Of a stretch of 7,706 bases of DNA, positions 1 through 6,951 are shown piece after piece (positions within the stretch are counted from its first letter, which is position 1; each line of letters opens with the position of its first letter). The position numbers and the translations under genes were made by a program. The notes beneath the pieces were generated by a model. It was not told the DNA's origin. It did not search any database and saw only the letters and a list, made by a program, of their open reading frames with translations. Origin of the DNA: Bacteroidales bacterium (GTDB lineage Bacteria > Bacteroidota > Bacteroidia > Bacteroidales > SMBSF39); the NCBI GenBank assembly GCA_021107685.1, contig JAIOSH010000283.1, positions 1 through 7,706 on the forward strand, in the 5' to 3' direction.

Positions 1-2201
1 ACACCAATATCAGGGTTATAATAACCGAGAAAACCAAACTTTGCCCTTGTCATTAATACAAGATTACCTTGTATTTTTGTAAATATTGAGGTATTAAATT
101 TCCATTTATGATATTCGATCCATTTATATTTTTCATAATCATCCAAAGTTGAGTAATCTTTTTCAGAAAATAATGAATATGGGGGTGTTGCTTCTAAAGA
201 TAAAGAAATATTAGAGCCGTAACGCGGATAAATAACAGCGTCGAGTGAAGGTCTTGAAAATACAATATTATAGCTAAAATTATTATAATAACCTGTTCCC
301 GAACCAAATGAAAAAATCTTTTGATAATTTTTAAGGTCATATCTTTGTAGATTAATACCTTGATAAATTTGAAAAAAGTCATCGGGCCAGGTTAATCTCT
401 TGCCTAAGCCAAATGATAAGCCATTAATTACAAAAGATTGCCTGTTAGGATCACTTCGATTTAAACCATTTGAATAAAGAGAATGATAATAGCTCACACT
501 GAAAGCATTTGGTTTTTTGCCACCCAGCCAGGGTTCGGTAAAAGAAGCACTATAACTAATATAGCCTTTTCCATAAGACTGAACCCTTATGCTTAATTTC
601 TGACCGTCGCCTGATGGAATGGGACGCCATGCACCTTTTTTAAAGAAATTTTTTGTTGAAAAATTATTAAAGGAAACCCCTAATGTTCCAATAATCCTGC
701 CATATCCCCAACCACCCGATAGCTCAATCTGGTCGGCAGAAGTTTCTTCAACTTCGTATTCAATATCAACAGTTCCATCAACAGGATTTGGGTTTACAAG
801 AGGATTAATTGATTCAGGATCAAAGTAGCGCAATTGGGCTAATTCTCTGGTTGATCTGATTATATCCGAACGTGAAAATAATTGACCGGGTTTGGTTCTT
901 AATTCACGAATTATAACATGGTCATTTGTCTTAGTATTACCTTTAATAGTTACTTTATTTACGATTGCCTGTTTGCCCTCATGTATCCTGATCTCAAGAT
1001 CAATAGAATCGTTCTCAACTAATACTTCAACCGGATTGGCTGAAAAAAATAAGTATCCGTCATTCATATATAATGAACTTACATCATCTTCGTTAAAATT
1101 AAAGTTTAGATTTGAATTAAGTACTTCCCAGTTATAAATATTACCTTTTTTTATTTTCAAAATAGCATTTAATTCATCCGATGTATATTTTGTATTTCCA
1201 ACCCAGGTAATATTCCTGAAATAATATTTTCTGCCTTCTTCAATATTAATATTTATATTTATAGTACTATCTTCATTTCTGTATATTGAATCACTTATAA
1301 TCTTTGCATCTCTGAAACCCAATTCATTATATTTTTTTATTAAATTAATTTTATCTTCATTATAATCTTCCTCAATAAACTTTGATGATTTGAAAATTCT
1401 TAATTTTAAATTTTCAGAAATATAATCTCTTGCTTCTTCTATCAAATTATTGTATTTAAGATGAAGAGTGTTTTTAACAATTATAATAATTAAAGAATCA
1501 ATATCATAAAAAAGTTTAATTGTGCCTTTTTCTTTGGTTTCTTTAAATGTTGTTTTAATTTTTTCTGCTGTTAAATGTTTATTACCATAAATATTTATAT
1601 GATAAATTTTTACTTTATCATTTTTTTCAACATTAATATTCAATATTACATTATTTGCTTTAGCTGTATCTTGTTTTTGAGTTATATTTACCTGAATGTC
1701 TAAATATCCTTTATCAGTATAATGTTTTTTAATGATATTAGTGGTTCTGATAAGCAAATTATCAGTAACAACATCTCCACTTGTTAATTTAATTTCTTCG
1801 CGAAGATTATCAATTTCTGCTTTTTTTAAACCGGAGAAAGAAAATTTTGACAAACGGGGGCGTTCCTGAAGATCTATATTAAGAAAAATAATATCACCCT
1901 GGATTTTGCTTGCAGTAACTTTAATATTTTCAAATAAACCCTGGTCCCAAAGATTATGAATTGCTTTTGAAATTCTTTCGCCCGGCACATGAATTTTATC
2001 ACCAATAGAAAGGCCTGAAAGCATTATTAGCACATTATTATCTAAATATTTAATTCCTGAGATAGTAATTCCCCCAATTTCATATTCTTTAGGAGCAGAA
2101 TAGTCAATTTCAGAGAGAACATCACCAACAGATATTTGTGCTCTTATTGAAAATGATATAATTGAAAAAACAATTAAAAAAAGAAAATATTTATAATTCA
2201 T
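1..2201 (-). CDS. bamA: Outer-membrane protein assembly factor BamA (Omp85), C-terminus cut by window edge
   Basis: This is the central Omp85 subunit of the BAM machine, which folds and inserts beta-barrel proteins into the outer membrane. About 733 codons are open from the ATG at 2201 to the left edge, so the last part of the barrel is missing (Bacteroidota BamA is usually 800-900 residues). The N-terminus MNYKYFLFLIVFSIISFSIRAQ is a signal peptide with likely cleavage near AQ (residue 22). Five POTRA-type repeats can be followed, starting near residues 42 (ITISGIKYLDNN), 114 (RPRLSKFSFSGLKKAEI), 199 (KIYHINIYGNKHLT), 323 (KYYFRNITWVGNTKYT) and 409 (VNKVTIKGNTKTND). The linker NPNPVDGTVDIEYEVEE and the first barrel strand (IELSGGWGYGR, near 485) follow. 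The VRGF lock motif lies in the missing part. The ATG is 6 nt downstream of the uppS stop, so co-transcription and translational coupling are likely. I checked the frame at both ends and two internal points and saw no break. Confidence 0.96.
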   Translation of the reverse strand, partial: MNYKYFLFLIVFSIISFSIRAQISVGDVLSEIDYSAPKEYEIGGITISGIKYLDNNVLIMLSGLSIGDKIHVPGERISKAIHNLWDQGLFENIKVTASKIQGDIIFLNIDLQERPRLSKFSFSGLKKAEIDNLREEIKLTSGDVVTDNLLIRTTNIIKKHYTDKGYLDIQVNITQKQDTAKANNVILNINVEKNDKVKIYHINIYGNKHLTAEKIKTTFKETKEKGTIKLFYDIDSLIIIIVKNTLHLKYNNLIEEARDYISENLKLRIFKSSKFIEEDYNEDKINLIKKYNELGFRDAKIISDSIYRNEDSTINININIEEGRKYYFRNITWVGNTKYTSDELNAILKIKKGNIYNWEVLNSNLNFNFNEDDVSSLYMNDGYLFFSANPVEVLVENDSIDLEIRIHEGKQAIVNKVTIKGNTKTNDHVIIRELRTKPGQLFSRSDIIRSTRELAQLRYFDPESINPLVNPNPVDGTVDIEYEVEETSADQIELSGGWGYGRIIGTLGVSFNNFSTKNFFKKGAWRPIPSGDGQKLSIRVQSYGKGYISYSASFTEPWLGGKKPNAFSVSYYHSLYSNGLNRSDPNRQSFVINGLSFGLGKRLTWPDDFFQIYQGINLQRYDLKNYQKIFSFGSGTGYYNNFSYNIVFSRPSLDAVIYPRYGSNISLSLEATPPYSLFSEKDYSTLDDYEKYKWIEYHKWKFNTSIFTKIQGNLVLMTRAKFGFLGYYNPDIG

Positions 2202-2207
2202 TTTTTA

Positions 2208-2951
2208 CTACTTATTAATTTGTTCGCTTATCATTCCAAACCTTCTTTCGCGTCTTTGGTAATCAATTATAGCTTCATATAGATCTTCCTTTCTGAAATC
2301 GGGCCACAATTTATCAGTAAAATATAATTCAGAGTATGCAATCTGCCATAATAAAAAATTACTTATTCGATATTCGCCGCTAGTTCTGATTAATAATTCA
2401 GGATCAGGAATTGACGAAGTAGTTAAAAATGAACTAAACATATTTTGATCAATATCATCAATAGAAATATTATTTGATTTAACTTTTTCAGCTATAATTT
2501 TTGTTGTATTAACAATTTCCCAGCGAGAGCTGTAGCTAAGAGCTAAAACCATAGCCATTCTGTCGTGCCGGGATGTTTCATTGATAGCTTCCATTAATTC
2601 ATTATAGCTGTTTTTAGGTAAACTTTTTAAATTTCCAATGGCTAATAAACGGATATTATTATCGTGTAAAGTTTTAATTTCTTTATTTATAGTTTGTACT
2701 AGTAGGTGCATTAATGCATTCACTTCATATTTTGGACGGTTCCAGTTTTCTGTGGAAAAAGCATATAAAGTTAAATATTTAATACCTAATTCAGCAGCGG
2801 CTTCAGCGGTTTCCCTTACAGCAGTAACACCATTTTTGTGACCGAATATTCTTATTTTACCTCTTTTTTTTGCCCACCTTCCATTACCATCCATTATGAT
2901 TGCTATATGATTAGGTAAAGTTTTTATATCTATTTTGTCTTTCAATTCCAT
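2208..2951 (-). CDS. uppS: Isoprenyl transferase (undecaprenyl diphosphate synthase)
   Basis: This cis-prenyltransferase adds isopentenyl diphosphate units to farnesyl diphosphate to make undecaprenyl diphosphate, the lipid carrier for peptidoglycan and surface glycans. It acts at the cytoplasmic face of the inner membrane. At 247 residues it is of normal family length. The family signatures are all present: HIAIIMDGNGRWAKKRG with the Mg-binding catalytic Asp at residue 21; the substrate-binding GHKNG at 37-41; LYAFSTENWNRP at 62-73; and the C-terminal block with Arg189, Arg195, Ser197 and Glu208, which match the diphosphate-binding Arg/Arg/Ser and the Mg-linked Glu of the E. coli enzyme (RTSGEYRISNFLLWQ ... 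SELYF), followed by WPDF and RRERRFG. It ends 6 nt before bamA on the same strand. A 219-bp gap separates it from porG upstream. The ATG at 2951 gives the expected short N-terminus before the DGNGRW motif. Confidence 0.97.
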   Translation of the reverse strand: MELKDKIDIKTLPNHIAIIMDGNGRWAKKRGKIRIFGHKNGVTAVRETAEAAAELGIKYLTLYAFSTENWNRPKYEVNALMHLLVQTINKEIKTLHDNNIRLLAIGNLKSLPKNSYNELMEAINETSRHDRMAMVLALSYSSRWEIVNTTKIIAEKVKSNNISIDDIDQNMFSSFLTTSSIPDPELLIRTSGEYRISNFLLWQIAYSELYFTDKLWPDFRKEDLYEAIIDYQRRERRFGMISEQINK

Positions 2952-3170
2952 CTGATTATCTAAAGCATATATTGATTATATCCAAGGCTATGAGCAGTGT
3001 GGATTTTATTGCACTAATCTTTTAACCTACTCCGATGTTTATTTATATTCATATTTTCAATTTACTACTTCTGCCCGCATTACTTATGAGTCTTTGTTAT
3101 CTTCTGGTCTTTTTCTTATGCCTTATCTTAGTTTCTTATTCTATTAGTTATAGAAATAATTTACTTAATT
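2952..3170. other. 219-bp intergenic region between porG and uppS
   Basis: I see no supportable gene here. The plus strand is rich in pyrimidines between about 3035 and 3160, so the uppS leader transcript would be purine-rich. No clear stem-loop followed by a T-run was found on either strand, and no TAnnTTTG -7 box stands in front of uppS. It is long for a gap within this otherwise compact stretch, so it may hold an unrecognised promoter, a long leader or remnant DNA. Confidence 0.5.
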
Positions 3171-3968
3171 TTAATAATTACTTTCCTGAAAATCTACGCA
3201 TTTATTTTGTTTTATAAGGTCAATTCTATAAGTAAGTGTTATGCCTACAAATGAATACCAATCTTGAGTCCTTGAGTTTCCACGCTGCATATATGGTTTA
3301 TGATCCATATTTGGGTCAGAATATCTTAAAATTCCGTTAGGATCCTCTGTGTCACTATCAAGAAAATAAGTTGTACTAACATCATCAATATAATCGGTTA
3401 AAGTTTTTCGTAATCCCCATTCAGCAGTAAAACCAATTCTTCTTGACAAGCTATATTTAAAACCAATTCCGAAAGGGATACCAAATCCTGTTTGTGAATA
3501 AACTTCCCTACCATCAAAATTGCGATTTTGTCCTTCTGTTCCTAATGTCTTTAGATTCTTCATTCCAAGTTTTGGTTTAAAATAAAAAACCGAAGCCCCG
3601 CCAAAAATAAAAGGTGTCATATAGTTTCTCCTGCTACCTGTAAAATAGTCAAGAAAGTTAAGTTCAAATATTGCGGAAAATTCAATTATTTCAGTACTAA
3701 ATCTAAGGTCTCGTTCTTCATAATATTTTGTTATTGCATCATCGCCTTTTACCGAACCGCGATAACCCCCGAATTTGAAAGACCAGCGAGAATCAAAATT
3801 ATATTTTATAAATAAACCTAAAGCAAGCTGTGTTTGTACAAAATGATACATAGGGTTTAAATCACCAAGATAATATGAACCACCTGCAAAAATACCGGGT
3901 TCAAGGGTTTGTGATTGCGTTTCGGTTAAGAGAAATAAAGCAAATATTACAATAATTAATTTTTTCAT
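3171..3968 (-). CDS. porG: DUF6089 family outer-membrane beta-barrel protein, PorG-like (type IX secretion)
   Basis: This is a small outer-membrane barrel of the DUF6089/PorG family. PorG of Porphyromonas gingivalis is known to associate with the PorK/PorN ring of the type IX secretion system; the same role here is inferred. From the ATG at 3968 the protein has 265 residues. The frame is open a little further upstream only through a TTG, and the ATG puts a clean signal peptide (MKKLIIVIFALFLLTETQSQ) at the N-terminus. Family-like segments are EPGIFAGGSYYLGDLNP just after the signal peptide, RWSFKFGGYRGSVKGDD, the ERDLRF/ELNFLDY region, TPFIFGGASVFYFKP, LGTEGQ, PFGIGFKYSLSRR and EWGLRKTLTDYIDDVSTTY. 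They alternate as amphipathic strands with Gly/aromatic content. It lies 33 nt after nadK with a promoter-like box in that gap. The position next to uppS and bamA is, from memory, the same as in P. gingivalis. The family assignment is firm; the T9SS function depends on the other por genes being in the genome. Confidence 0.85.
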   Translation of the reverse strand: MKKLIIVIFALFLLTETQSQTLEPGIFAGGSYYLGDLNPMYHFVQTQLALGLFIKYNFDSRWSFKFGGYRGSVKGDDAITKYYEERDLRFSTEIIEFSAIFELNFLDYFTGSRRNYMTPFIFGGASVFYFKPKLGMKNLKTLGTEGQNRNFDGREVYSQTGFGIPFGIGFKYSLSRRIGFTAEWGLRKTLTDYIDDVSTTYFLDSDTEDPNGILRYSDPNMDHKPYMQRGNSRTQDWYSFVGITLTYRIDLIKQNKCVDFQESNY

Positions 3969-3981
3969 AATAAAATAAGGG

Positions 3982-3991
3982 TGCAAAATTA
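3982..3991 (-). promoter_or_regulatory. Candidate Bacteroidota -7 promoter box upstream of porG
   Basis: Read on the minus strand, the nadK-porG gap contains TAATTTTGCA. Its first eight bases fit the Bacteroidota sigma-ABfr -7 consensus TAnnTTTG exactly. The box ends about 15 nt before the porG ATG, so the leader would be roughly ten bases. No TTTG -33 element was found at the usual distance, which lowers confidence. In this A+T-rich DNA the match could arise by chance. Confidence 0.4.
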
Positions 3992-4001
3992 TAACTTTTT
4001 T

Positions 4002-4880
4002 CTAATTTCTTCTATCCGACCCCCACATTAATTTATCACGTATGGTTTTAAAAAAGTTTTCATCTTCCATTTGAAGTAAATTAATTCTAAATTCTTCTTT
4101 TTTTATAATAAGCTCAATAGAAGAATTAACAGTTTCGGAGCGTGAATCCAAGCTTACAAAAAAGTCCTTTTTTTCGCCAATGATGTTTATCTTAATAATA
4201 CTATTGTCTGGTATAACGATAGGGCGAACAGTTAAATTGTGTGTTGCAATTGGGGATATTACAAAATTTTCAGAACCTGGCATAATTATCGGGCCTCCGG
4301 CACTAAGTGAATAAGCAGTTGACCCGGTTGGTGTTGCAATTATTAAGCCATCAGCCCAATAGGAATTCACAAATTCATCATTTACGGTAGCACTGATCGT
4401 GAGTAATGAAAAAGGATCTTTTTTATGAATAATACAATCATTTAAAGCATAATTTAATTCACCGAACAGATTATTTGAAGTTTCTAACTTTAGTAATGTC
4501 CTTTTATCTAATTTATATTTTTCCTTGCTGATTTCATCAATAGCAGGTATTATTTTATCTTTGGGAATACTGGATAAGAAACCTAATTTGCCTAAATTTA
4601 TTCCTAAAACAGGAATTTCCGAATTTCTTACTAATGTTATTGTATCAAGCAGAGTACCATCACCACCAATTGAAAAAAGAAAATCTACTTTATGAATAAT
4701 TTCTTTATGAGTATTAAAAATTAAATAATTTGAATTGAAATTAATTTTTTCCTTAATAATTTTATAAAACGGTTCATATATAAATATACTTGAATTAATA
4801 CTTTCTAATTTAGTTATTAATTGCTGAAGGTATAAATGAATTTCATTTGTAAATGATTTGCCGAATAATGCTATTCTCAT
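4002..4880 (-). CDS. nadK: NAD kinase
   Basis: This cytoplasmic enzyme phosphorylates NAD to NADP (EC 2.7.1.23) and sets the NADPH supply for biosynthesis. The protein has 292 residues, the usual bacterial length, from an ATG at 4880. The diagnostic motifs are in order: the GGDG motif at residues 72-75 within FLFSIGGDGTLLD, with Asp74 the catalytic candidate; VLGINLGKLGFLSSI at 91-105; the substrate-binding Asn-Asp pair at 147-148 (ALNDCIIHK); and YWADGLIIATPTGSTAYSLS at 174-193, followed by AGGPI and the RPIVIPDN stretch. A 96-bp A+T-rich gap separates it from the Omp85 gene upstream, and it runs 33 nt ahead of porG. The gap contains TTATTTTG on the minus strand, one mismatch from the -7 consensus, which is too weak to call. 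In many Bacteroidota nadK directly follows a CBS-domain gene; here two other genes and repeats lie between them. Confidence 0.97.
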   Translation of the reverse strand: MRIALFGKSFTNEIHLYLQQLITKLESINSSIFIYEPFYKIIKEKINFNSNYLIFNTHKEIIHKVDFLFSIGGDGTLLDTITLVRNSEIPVLGINLGKLGFLSSIPKDKIIPAIDEISKEKYKLDKRTLLKLETSNNLFGELNYALNDCIIHKKDPFSLLTISATVNDEFVNSYWADGLIIATPTGSTAYSLSAGGPIIMPGSENFVISPIATHNLTVRPIVIPDNSIIKINIIGEKKDFFVSLDSRSETVNSSIELIIKKEEFRINLLQMEDENFFKTIRDKLMWGSDRRN

Positions 4881-4976
4881 TTTTAAATTTGATTAATACA
4901 ATAAAGATGAAAAAAATAATTTACAAGATTACAAAATAATAAGTTATTGATTTATAAATTTAACATTTATTAATAA

Positions 4977-6440
4977 TTAAATTGAAGCCATAAAATGAAT
5001 AAATAGTCCTTTTTCTCCCATTTTGTTAATAGAATATTCTAATCTTAATACAATATCATAATAAGTAACTAAATCAATTCCTGCACCATAACCTACAAGC
5101 AATTCATTTGAAAGGAGGTTGTTATATTTATAAGATTGGCTGTCACCAACATAAGCAATATCGGTAAATAAATTTAAATAAATTGCAAAATGTATGGTGT
5201 TGAATTTTTCAGTTGGTAGAAATTTAAATTTTATTATTTTGGTTGGTAATAATTCATATTTAAAGTTTGTTTTTAACAAAGCAAAATTAACTCCATCAAT
5301 AACATAATATTCATAAGAACGGACAAAATCACGTCCATAACCTAATCCTTGCTGGATAAAATAAGGTTGTTTTTTTTGTGCCGAAATTTTTCCTGTTATC
5401 CCAGAAGCAAAATAAAATTTTTTATTAAGATGAAAATATTTCCTGTAAGAACTTTTTATAAAAAATAAATTTACCAAACCATCATCCAATATTCCCAATC
5501 CTTTTTTATTTACTTCAACATCAAAATAATGACCGGTTAAAGGATAATGTTTATAATCCCTGTAATCGCTTTTAAATTGATAATAAAGCGACAAATACTG
5601 ATTAACATTTTTATTACCATAAGAATAATTTGGGTTGTGATCTAATAAAGAATCGGAAAAATGATAACCCGAATAATTTAATTTTATCCAATGAGTGTTA
5701 TTAATATTTTTTCTTAAAAAAAATTCCAGATAAGAAAATATTTCTCTTTTAGGATAAGAATTTTCTTCTTTAAAATATTTAACTTCATTATCAACAGTCA
5801 TATAAGATACTTCATGATTTTGAGCAAAACCACCTCCAAATCCCATACCTATAGTCTTTGCTTTATTAATATAGGGATTCTTATACGATAAACGATATTT
5901 CTCATCATAACCAAAACGTGTATATAATACTAAAGTCTCTTTTCTTCCCCTAAAATTATCTATTGTAAGAAATAAACCGTAATTTATCTTGCTATAATCT
6001 TTACTTTTCCACCATGAATTAAAATTTCTGTCTGCTATTTCAAAAATCGGAAATGGCCAAATATACCATCGTTCTATTACATTAATGTTTATATCAATCC
6101 TGTCAGGATTTTCAGCAATATCAGAAGTATCAATATAAACAAAATTAAATAAGGATGTGTTTATAAGATTATCCCTGCTGTTTTTCAGCAATAAACTTAA
6201 TTTACTTCTATTAATAGTATCATTGACCTTAAATAATAATTCACGATGGATAATATAATCTTTGGTAAGTTTATTTCCTGTTATTTTAATGTTATTAATA
6301 ATAAAATAATCATGGGTTTTACTTGTATCATTAAAGGTATATAAACTATCAGCATAAGATATATTAGAATTATTTTCAGGGTTCATTGAAAATAATTCGG
6401 GATAAATTAACAGAAAAGAAAAAATCAAAAGTAATCTCAT
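4977..6440 (-). CDS. BamA/TamA-family (Omp85) outer-membrane protein with a single POTRA domain
   Basis: This is an Omp85-superfamily paralogue of 487 residues, much shorter than BamA. It begins with a signal peptide (MRLLLIFSFLLIYPELFS). One POTRA domain lies at about residues 46-118: FIINNIKITGNKLTKDYII starts it and RIDININVIERWYIWPFPI ends it. The ERWYIWPFPIFEIADRNFNSWW segment is one I recall as conserved in this Bacteroidota subfamily. The rest is an alternating aromatic/polar barrel up to the C-terminal strand. The lock-loop motif, usually VRGY/VRGF, appears as V373-R374-S375-Y376 followed by EYYVIDG, so the Gly is replaced by Ser. Members are generally taken to fold or export outer-membrane or surface proteins, but the substrate is unknown and it should not be called BamA: the real BamA is at the other end of the window. 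It lies 96 bp upstream of nadK on the same strand. Confidence 0.88.
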   Translation of the reverse strand: MRLLLIFSFLLIYPELFSMNPENNSNISYADSLYTFNDTSKTHDYFIINNIKITGNKLTKDYIIHRELLFKVNDTINRSKLSLLLKNSRDNLINTSLFNFVYIDTSDIAENPDRIDININVIERWYIWPFPIFEIADRNFNSWWKSKDYSKINYGLFLTIDNFRGRKETLVLYTRFGYDEKYRLSYKNPYINKAKTIGMGFGGGFAQNHEVSYMTVDNEVKYFKEENSYPKREIFSYLEFFLRKNINNTHWIKLNYSGYHFSDSLLDHNPNYSYGNKNVNQYLSLYYQFKSDYRDYKHYPLTGHYFDVEVNKKGLGILDDGLVNLFFIKSSYRKYFHLNKKFYFASGITGKISAQKKQPYFIQQGLGYGRDFVRSYEYYVIDGVNFALLKTNFKYELLPTKIIKFKFLPTEKFNTIHFAIYLNLFTDIAYVGDSQSYKYNNLLSNELLVGYGAGIDLVTYYDIVLRLEYSINKMGEKGLFIHFMASI

Positions 6441-6494
6441 TGATTCAGGGGTTGGTATTATTATATTATTGTATTAAATTTTATGTAATTACTC

Positions 6495-6532
6495 AGTGCC
6501 TAAAGTTTGGAATGCCTAAAATGCCTAAAGTT
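6495..6532. repeat. Triplicated TGCCTAAA motif at the left end of the four-helix cassette
   Basis: TGCCTAAA occurs three times in close succession: 6497-6504 (extending to TGCCTAAAGTT at 6507), 6513-6520, and 6522-6529 (extending to TGCCTAAAGTT at 6532). Spacing between copies is uneven (16 then 9 bases), so this is not a simple tandem array. The third copy contains the stop codon of the four-helix gene. In the transcript these copies could each pair with the opposite arm just upstream of the start codon. Confidence 0.8.
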
Positions 6533-6884
6533 TTAACTTCTTACCAATTGAAGTAAAAATAGCAAGGATTTCATTCGCTTCTGCCAAAATTAATTGTATT
6601 TTATTAGAATCAACCCAGTTTAAATCAGTAATTATCTCTAACCAATAAACTGTTTCACTTGCTTCACTTTCGCATATTTTAATTTTATTTGTAAAATCTG
6701 CTTTACTTCCTGATCGGTTTGCTTCCCTATAGTTTGCTCCTATACTTGTTCCTGATTTTGCAACCTGATTTTTTATTACCTTACATTCAGGTGTATTAGG
6801 CAATGAAACTGATAACTTAATAATGCTAATTGCGAATTTTTTAGTCCTGCTTTCTAATTGCTTACTAAATTCCTTATTATCCAT
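6525..6884 (-). CDS. Four-helix bundle protein (S23/IVS-encoded family, TIGR02436 type)
   Basis: A small all-alpha protein of 119 residues. The family is best known from intervening sequences in bacterial 23S rRNA genes and is structurally related to the Avd accessory protein of diversity-generating retroelements; its cellular function is not settled. The family core is clear: PECKVIKNQVAKSGTSIGAN followed by YREANRSGSKADFTNKI and the CESEASETVYWLEI helix, then a C-terminal helix rich in Ala/Ile. I chose the ATG at 6884 (MDNKEFSKQL), which gives the usual family length. The frame also stays open upstream to a GTG at 6944, but that extension merely translates the repeat DNA. The gene is enclosed by 13-bp inverted repeats, and its TAG stop is part of a repeat copy. 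It lies between the Omp85 gene and the CBS gene and has no evident functional link to either. No reverse transcriptase or variable-repeat gene is in the window, so a DGR role is unsupported. Confidence 0.88.
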   Translation of the reverse strand: MDNKEFSKQLESRTKKFAISIIKLSVSLPNTPECKVIKNQVAKSGTSIGANYREANRSGSKADFTNKIKICESEASETVYWLEIITDLNWVDSNKIQLILAEANEILAIFTSIGKKLKL

Positions 6885-6891
6885 CTTAAAT

Positions 6892-6904
6892 AACTTTAGG
6901 CACT
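6892..6904. repeat. Right arm of the 13-bp inverted repeat around the four-helix gene
   Basis: AACTTTAGGCACT is the exact reverse complement of 6495-6507. It begins 8 bp upstream of the chosen ATG at 6884. Pairing of the two arms in the transcript would enclose the whole coding region and could sequester the translation start. Confidence 0.8.
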
Positions 6905-6914
6905 TTAAACTTTT

Positions 6915-6938
6915 TATACTGAGCGAAGTCGAAGTATA
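6915..6938. repeat. Short palindrome-ended repeat with GAGCGAAGTCGA core
   Basis: A 24-bp unit has inverted ends TATACT (6915-6920) and AGTATA (6933-6938) around the core GAGCGAAGTCGA. From memory, sequences of the CTGAGCG(A/G)AGTCGAAG type recur between genes in many Bacteroidota genomes, so this is probably a dispersed REP-like repeat. The direct repeat CACTTTAA flanks it at 6901-6908 and 6942-6949, which resembles a target-site duplication, though it may be chance or part of the neighbouring repeat family. A terminator role is not supported, since no T-run follows on the relevant strand. Confidence 0.55.
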
Positions 6939-6951
6939 GTTCACTTTAAGT

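Larger units (their letters stand above)
6495..6904. mobile_element. Inverted-repeat cassette carrying a four-helix-bundle gene (putative IVS-like unit)
   Basis: A perfect 13-bp inverted repeat bounds this 410-bp unit: AGTGCCTAAAGTT at 6495-6507 and its reverse complement AACTTTAGGCACT at 6892-6904. The whole four-helix coding region lies between them. Further TGCCTAAA copies sit at the left end, and the gene stop codon falls within one of them. Small genes of this protein family inside intervening sequences of 23S rRNA are likewise bounded by pairing repeats. Here the unit lies between protein genes, not in rRNA. Mobility is inferred; no target-site duplication could be recognised. Confidence 0.5.

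Noticed and set aside
194..382. Minus-strand 62-codon frame
   Set aside because: It lies out of frame inside the continuous bamA coding sequence, which is clearly the real gene.
619..1137. Plus-strand frames of 69 and 81 codons
   Set aside because: They are antisense to the bamA POTRA5 and early barrel region and show no family features.
2638..2841. Plus-strand 67-codon frame
   Set aside because: Antisense to uppS, whose motifs are complete in the other strand.
3035..3217. Plus-strand 60-codon frame encoding a hydrophobic peptide between uppS and porG
   Set aside because: The hydrophobic character follows from the pyrimidine-rich strand. It overlaps the 3' end of porG in antisense, is the only such frame against seven minus-strand genes, and has no recognised homology.
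6495..6532. Possible CRISPR-like repeats (three TGCCTAAA copies)
   Set aside because: Units are only 8-11 bp with 1-8 bp between them, far from CRISPR repeat and spacer sizes, and no cas gene is present.
6525..6884. Diversity-generating retroelement accessory protein (Avd)
   Set aside because: The fold family is related, but there is no reverse transcriptase, template repeat or variable repeat in the window.
6885..6944. N-terminal extension of the four-helix protein to a GTG at 6944
   Set aside because: The extension translates the palindrome and inverted-repeat DNA and makes the protein longer than the family; the ATG at 6884 gives a typical N-terminus.
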